NCBI GenBank assembly: GCA_033032175.1
Contig: CM065322.1
Span: 7,316,001-7,380,000 of the forward strand
DNA length: 64,000 bases
DNA from: Saturnia japonica
Taxonomy: Eukaryota; Arthropoda; Insecta; Lepidoptera; Saturniidae
Reading direction: 5' to 3'
The position numbers and the translations under genes were made by a program. The notes beneath the pieces were generated by a model. It was not told the DNA's origin. It searched no databases and saw only the letters and a list, made by a program, of their open reading frames with translations. Of this stretch, positions 58,400-64,000 are shown in pieces; positions within the stretch are counted from its first letter, which is position 1; each line of letters begins with the position of its first letter.

Positions 58400-61300
58400 T
58401 ATGTCATAAAACCAGGAACGTATCAAAAATCTTGAACAAGTGGCACGAAAGGCAAAGATACCATGAGAACAATCGATTGAAACAAAAGTTCTAAGCTGAA
58501 TCCTCTAAATACTAAAATTAATTTAATGATATTGTATCTAGTAATTACCGATATACGTTAGATCAAATATTAAAACAAATACAAATACACAAAGAGTTAA
58601 TCAAAATCATTTTACCGTTATCTGTGACACATAAAACTGAATAACAAAGTTTCAGACTTACTCACGCCAATTCCAAGAAAGAAAAAATAAACAATTTTAA
58701 AAAGGAAGTTGGACCATTGTTCTAACGCTGCAATTAGATAATTTGTTTTTAGGCAAGCTCAATGTTGATGAAGCATGTTCACTTCTTCTAACCAGGATTT
58801 TAAATATGGTAATTATTGTTTAGGTATTGATTAATTTTATATCATTATGTAACGTTTACGTAATTAAATAATAAAATTTACATATTGTAATATGCTTAAG
58901 ACATATTAGATAGAATTTATATAGAACCTAATAACGAAAACTGAATGTAAATATAACTGATATAGCTTGAACAAAAAATTACAAAATTGTGCGTCTTTGT
59001 ATTTGAATGAAAATATATGTACATATATGTTAATAAGTATTTATGGAGCGGAGCAGATAGATAATTGCTTACGCCCAGACGATAATGAGTTCTGATGTGG
59101 AGGAAGATTACGAGCTTTTAAGAGTTTCCCAGATAAATCATGTAGAAGTAAAAGTATAAATTAAACATTACAAATATTTTGGAGTTTAAGAATGACTCAA
59201 GATCGCCTAAACTATAAAAAAAGTATATTTTTTGTTAAGGCTAATTTCTACAAAATGCCGTAATAGCAGTATCTTAATCAGCACACATGTAGTAGAATAT
59301 ACAGGTACTTTAAACGCGCAATCGTTTAGACATTCGTAAACATTACTTAGTTTTTACACAAATTTAAACATGCTCCAAGACTTTCGATTGTTCAAATATT
59401 AATGATCAAACTTGACTGAACCTCACAATGCGGCTTATCGCACTAAAAAACCCCGTTAAACGAACGACAATAGTCCACCTACATTTTTCCGGGCTACTGT
59501 ATTTTCTAACTACAATTTACATCAAAAATATCTCCTTTCATCCAACTTTCATTTCACACCGCATTACAGCGGAAGCGCAAAAAAATAATTACGACTCATT
59601 TGCCAGTGTTTATGTTAGTTTAGCGAGTGCATCATGGTATACTTAACTGTAGCGACAATCTGTGGTAGCGACCGATGTAAATGACAAGCGGTTTTATAGT
59701 ATGTGACACAAAATAAACAAAACAACTGTAACAAAATTACTAGTTGATTCCGAATGTTCAGAGTTTATGCTATAAATATTTCATAGACTAAAATATGATA
59801 CACGATTGGAAAAAGAAATTATATGAATATGTATTATATAAATCTATTATTAGTGAAATTGAATGAAATAAAAAGTACAATAATAACATACGATATGGGA
59901 TATTATGGATTTTTGAATAACGTTCTGTTTCAATAGAATTCAGAAACGCTACAATACCTAATACAATAAACCACTTGATAATAAATTTAGACAACCTCTC
60001 GCCACAACGAGTAGCTAATACATAGTTAATATCAAAAGAATTTTGTGTCTGCTGCAATTATACATAACATATCAAACAATCAATCAAACTTAGTTTTAAC
60101 ATAACCACCATAACTCAGTCATTTAATAAACGTCGTCGTATATCTTCCGACAGATCTGGGCTTTCGTGCGCAGGCGCACCTGTAAATTTAGAACTTCCAC
60201 CCGCACGTTGCGGTCACGACCGCCGCATCGTCGTTCCGTTAAGTCCCATTTATAACAACACGACCACTTTCCCTGATTTACGAATTGTCCGATGAATTTT
60301 AGGTATCATTTACAACGATGATAAGCTTTAAAGGTTTTAAGACACCTCCAACCATCTTGCGTCGAGGGCCAACGTCGCCGCGTCGCATCGTGCAAACTAT
60401 TTGTCACGTTAAATAAGGCTTAAAGTGGTTTTCTTTAAAAACGATAAACCTTTGGATTTTAAAATACAGTAAAACTTGCAAGTAAGTATATCATAAATAT
60501 TGTTAAAGTGATTCTAAGAATTTAAATTACTATAAAAAGTTAAATATAATCTTCTAAAATGGTTTTTCCCAGAAAATCCCATGAAAATATTTTACAGGTA
60601 ATCTGTACACATATAATAAAATGATAAATTTTGCATGCAATAACGCACATCGTTTAAAACTACTGAAGCAATTTCAATATAGTTTTGAACCCACAGAAGA
60701 ATATACGTTACATGTCATTACATTTTCCCCTATTGGCTAAATGGTAATGAGGAAATTACAAAAAATAAAAGACATTTTTAATTCAAATGTAACACGTATG
60801 TACCTACTTAGTTTCCATGGAACATCTCAAGAAAATTCAAGTGAAAGAAGTTACGAGCATCAACTGGTATACTATATTATACCTACAATTATTTAGACAT
60901 ACATATACTTCTATAATTATAGTGTTTTATTACAATAGTATTTTATTCAAATACCTCTTCAGTATTGAAGGTTAACTCCTCCTTGTATCGCCATCTTAAA
61001 AACCTGAACCACACTAACCAGGAAATAAATGACATACAATAGCTGTTTCTCGTTGCTTCACACACATTAGTATAGGTATATCGTGGGATTATCTATATAA
61101 AAATTTCTAATGAAGAAAAGACTTTATCATCATCATTAATTAATTATTCAGTGTCGTTACCTCATTATACATATGAAATTAAATTAAAAACTGGTATAAA
61201 TTAATAAATATCCCGTAGCGTGTGAAGTGGACTTTGCAACAATATGCCGCAGTAAATCATCGCCTGTCCATTCGTTGCCCAGTAATAATACTTTAAGTAC

Positions 61301-62498
61301 TTAAAGCTCTCTGATAGCTCCACATCTTAATCGTCTCTCATAAGTCAGAGGGAAAGTTCGTGATTGAATCGTCAGATTTAAATATATTATTGTTTAAATA
61401 TTAACATATTTACTACAGTGTAGCGTGTAACGTATCACCCCATCATTAAAATTGTTTTTATGGGTGTATGAGAAAAGAATATTTTCATTTAATAATAATT
61501 TGACACAAGTTTTACTATAATGTAAGAATTTTATAATACACTGTGACAACAACATTGGTTGTGATTACATTGTTATAACTTTTATACAGGATTATAAAAT
61601 GTTGATATATCAATAAAAGCATTTATCAACATATATAAAAAGCCATTTTGTGCTGCTTGAATTTGACACCTTGAGAAATATAGCCTAAATGTCAGCATTT
61701 TAACGCCAGGCGATTTCGCATAGATACGAGTAGGTATATCCCAATGTCAATTATATTATATCCAATAACTTTTAAACGAAAGAAAAAGTCGCGTTTCATA
61801 AAAATATTCCATGTACCTAATTAACCAATTAAAATATACTCTATTGTTACAGATCAAATATCCGGCAAATAATAAAGTTACTGTAAAGAACGTTACACCC
61901 AATTACTAAATACTAGATTTCACTATCAAAATATGTATTTAACAATTTACTTATGTATGCAATATCACGTGCAGTAAGGTAAGAGAAATCTAAAATTTTC
62001 CCCAATTAAAATAAAATATATATAATAATATACAAGATGAAATGTTTAATAAAGTACCTGTTATTATGTGCAGGAATGTGTCCTCACATAATTAACATTC
62101 AGAAATCCCAACACACCTATATCCACACCATAATAAGGAAAACAGAACAAATACGAGTAAAAAATACACTGAAATAACTACATAAAGGGAAGTTAAATGA
62201 ACTAAACCAAGAACAAAGATTTCTCTAATATAGTTATAATAATAGTACAATCGATGACGCAAAAGGTAAACAAGAAATAAATTTAATACTACATAATTAT
62301 TATTGCTAATACTAGGCATTGAAAATTCATTTGATATTTTATTTCAAAAGTACATAGTTATTATATTAGATGTGTATAAATCTATCAAACAGGTAATAGT
62401 TTACGTATGAATATAATAAAATATTAAACAAATATATGATATGAGTAAATAAATATCAAAACGAAGATAACTAAAAATCACAATAAAAAATTGAGAGT
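58400..62498. other. No recognised gene; G+C-richer patch at 60150-60410
   Basis: AT-rich with small open frames (59428-59646 +, 59788-60057 -, 62092-62319 -) that show no domain. The patch 60150-60410 (for example GACCGCCGCATCGTCGTTCC) is compositionally distinct and might be a host regulatory or exonic segment. Confidence 0.45.
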
Positions 62499-62885
62499 TG
62501 TCGTGGGACACTCGGTAGTAACGAAGTTCTTTTCGCTTTATATTATTTTATGACTAGATTTCCATTGTATTTATAGTACGAGTATTGATAGTTCGAATCC
62601 CACTGATTCGGGATTTTTTATATAAACTTATTTCATTTTTTGGTTTTTTATAAAGTTATGAAATTAAACGTTTATTATTCATTATTATTATAAAAATATA
62701 AACATATTATAAATTTATTCAGTTAATTACTTTAATTTTATAAAAAAATACTATAAAAATAAATAATAATACATATATAAAAAATCCCAAATCAGTGGGA
62801 CTCGAACCATCAACCACTCGTACTGTACGTACAAACAGTACGTAGAAATTTGGTCATAACACAGCTGAGCAAGTTCCACGACTGT
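62499..62885. repeat. Foldback with tRNA B-box-like motifs in both arms
   Basis: The left arm (62499-62625) and the right arm (about 62774-62885) are imperfect reverse complements. Left has GTTCGAATCCCACTGATTCG and then GGATTTTTTATATA; the minus strand of the right arm has GGTTCGAGTCCCACTGATTT and GGGATTTTTTATATA. Outer ends pair as GTCGTGG with CCACGAC. Both arms carry a B-box-like GTTCGANTCCC, and the right arm a weak A-box-like TTGCTCAGCTG. Either two head-to-head SINE remnants or one foldback element. Confidence 0.75.
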
Positions 62886-63699
62886 CATAGTTATTTTATA
62901 GTGTCGGTTACTTTTTTAATTAAGCTCCCACGCCGCGATATGTAAACTCGTTATAAAAATAATTGTAATTTACTCATGTGTTTGTATGAACACTAAGTGA
63001 TGAGATATAGCGCTAGTGAGTAGTGACTTCATAGAAAGCGTGCAATTCTTGTGCAATCCAACAAATTTTTTCCATAAATTAAAAATGTATGAGCTTTAAC
63101 ATGATTTAGCATCAACTAGTTTAGTTATTAATTGTTGCAGACGGTATCATTAATAAATAATAATTAATCCTATTCTGAAATTAATTAACAAAATTGTCTT
63201 ACATAATTTTAATTTATGTTATGAGTTTTTTTGAAAGTTACCTACTGTTAGTTTTCAAACTAATATCACAAAAAAAAACTTTTTCTAAACTATTCTTAAA
63301 ACATCTGCATTTTATATGTACCTACATATAAACGATATTAACTTTACTTTTTTTGGTAGGATCTTGTAGTTACTTGGTATAATCGATCTAATAATTAATT
63401 TATTCAATAATAAATATTTACTCATTATTGGATTACTTTATACCTAATATATGTAATTACCATTCACTCAGTCTAAAAATACAATGGAAAACATTCCTTG
63501 CTTGGAGCAAATATATAAAAAGTAGAAAGTAAATATTGGTTTAAAAGAATAATACACGAAACATATTTTGTTCTCTTACTTTGAAAAATTTTGTGGACAA
63601 TAGCTCATTAGAACTAAAGACGTTTTCGCATTTAGCATTTAAACTGGTCATTGGCTGTCTCGCAACACTTTTCAAAAGAATCTTACGACAATATTAAAT
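62886..63699. other. No gene seen
   Basis: AT-rich; nothing recognisable. Confidence 0.5.
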
Positions 63700-63799
63700 A
63701 GGTATTTATAAAAATCGTAAATGAATAGAAGCAGTAGTTTCGGAGATTATCTCCTACAAAAATATTCACAAATGTTACCTCTTCGGAATAGCATGTAGA
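63700..63799 (-). mobile_element. Helitron 5'-end fragment
   Basis: Minus strand starts TCTACATGCTATTCCGAAGA after A, then GGTAACATTTGTGAATATTT and GAGATAATCTCCGAAACTAC, the Helitron 5' module. Confidence 0.45.
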
Positions 63800-64000
63800 T
63801 TAACCTAAAACTTACGAGTAATAGATAATAAAAAATATATTTCAATGTTTGTACGTAACAGAATTAGGTACCAAATAAAAACAAGAAAACAATTCAAGGT
63901 ACATGTGAAACTTTACGTAATATAATATAATTATATCCACGCAAATAGTCGTAAGTAATTATCTTCATGTACATAAATCATAAGGTTACCGTGTAAGACG

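Noticed and set aside
62499..62625. Possible tRNA gene from GTTCGAATCCC
   Set aside because: No matching A box or acceptor stem; the motif belongs to the foldback repeat.
1..64000. CRISPR array, operon or bacterial-type defence system
   Set aside because: No regularly spaced repeats with unique spacers, no ribosome-binding-site-led gene clusters; the repeat content is that of an insect genome.

Overview
This is AT-rich eukaryotic DNA, most likely from a moth or butterfly. The evidence is the repeat content: Helitron copies starting TCTATAC and ending hairpin-GCACAGCTAG between A and T, an RTE-type LINE 3' end with a CATCAT tail, a tRNA-derived SINE, and the long repeat ending in a GGTGCGCGAGT...TTGGCCGG motif. 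These assignments come from my memory of lepidopteran repeats, not from a search. I recognise no host protein-coding gene, rRNA or functional tRNA anywhere in the 64 kb. The window reads as intergenic or intronic DNA filled with transposable elements.

Layout. 1-10350: Helitron remnants, LINE and SINE-like 3' ends and a foldback repeat. 10354-11990: a DNA transposon with long terminal inverted repeats and a decayed gene. 12000-30800: two clean Helitrons on the + strand (14628-15291, 17928-18529), one on the - strand (27998-28511), two LINE C-terminal remnants, several copies of unnamed repeat families, and two CpG-rich patches. 30811-47200: two hAT-type elements, two small MITEs with TTA and TA target duplications, a tRNA-derived SINE, Helitron ends, a 110-bp tandem duplication and a (TA)n microsatellite. 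48156-55990: a nearly complete errantivirus (Ty3/gypsy-type endogenous retrovirus, Metaviridae). 56424-58400: a 5'-truncated Jockey-like LINE, minus strand, inserted with an 11-bp duplication into a sequence that looks like an LTR promoter. 58400-64000: mostly featureless, with a large foldback at 62499-62885 that carries B-box-like motifs in both arms.

The errantivirus is the one coherent genetic system. Order: 307-bp LTR, primer binding site complementary to tRNA-Ser, leader with a spliceable mini-exon and three tandem hairpins, gag, a -1 slippery site, pol (protease, reverse transcriptase, RNase H, integrase), env (furin site, fusion peptide, transmembrane anchor), polypurine tract, 307-bp LTR. 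The LTRs look identical by eye and are flanked by a 4-bp AGGT duplication, so the insertion is recent. gag and env are open. pol is broken by one frame change in an A7 run inside reverse transcriptase, which is either a real inactivating mutation or a sequencing/assembly error. The env frame has no AUG of its own at the right place. A GTAAGT donor in the leader and an acceptor at the end of pol join in phase and put a short upstream AUG exon in front of a hydrophobic signal-peptide-like stretch.
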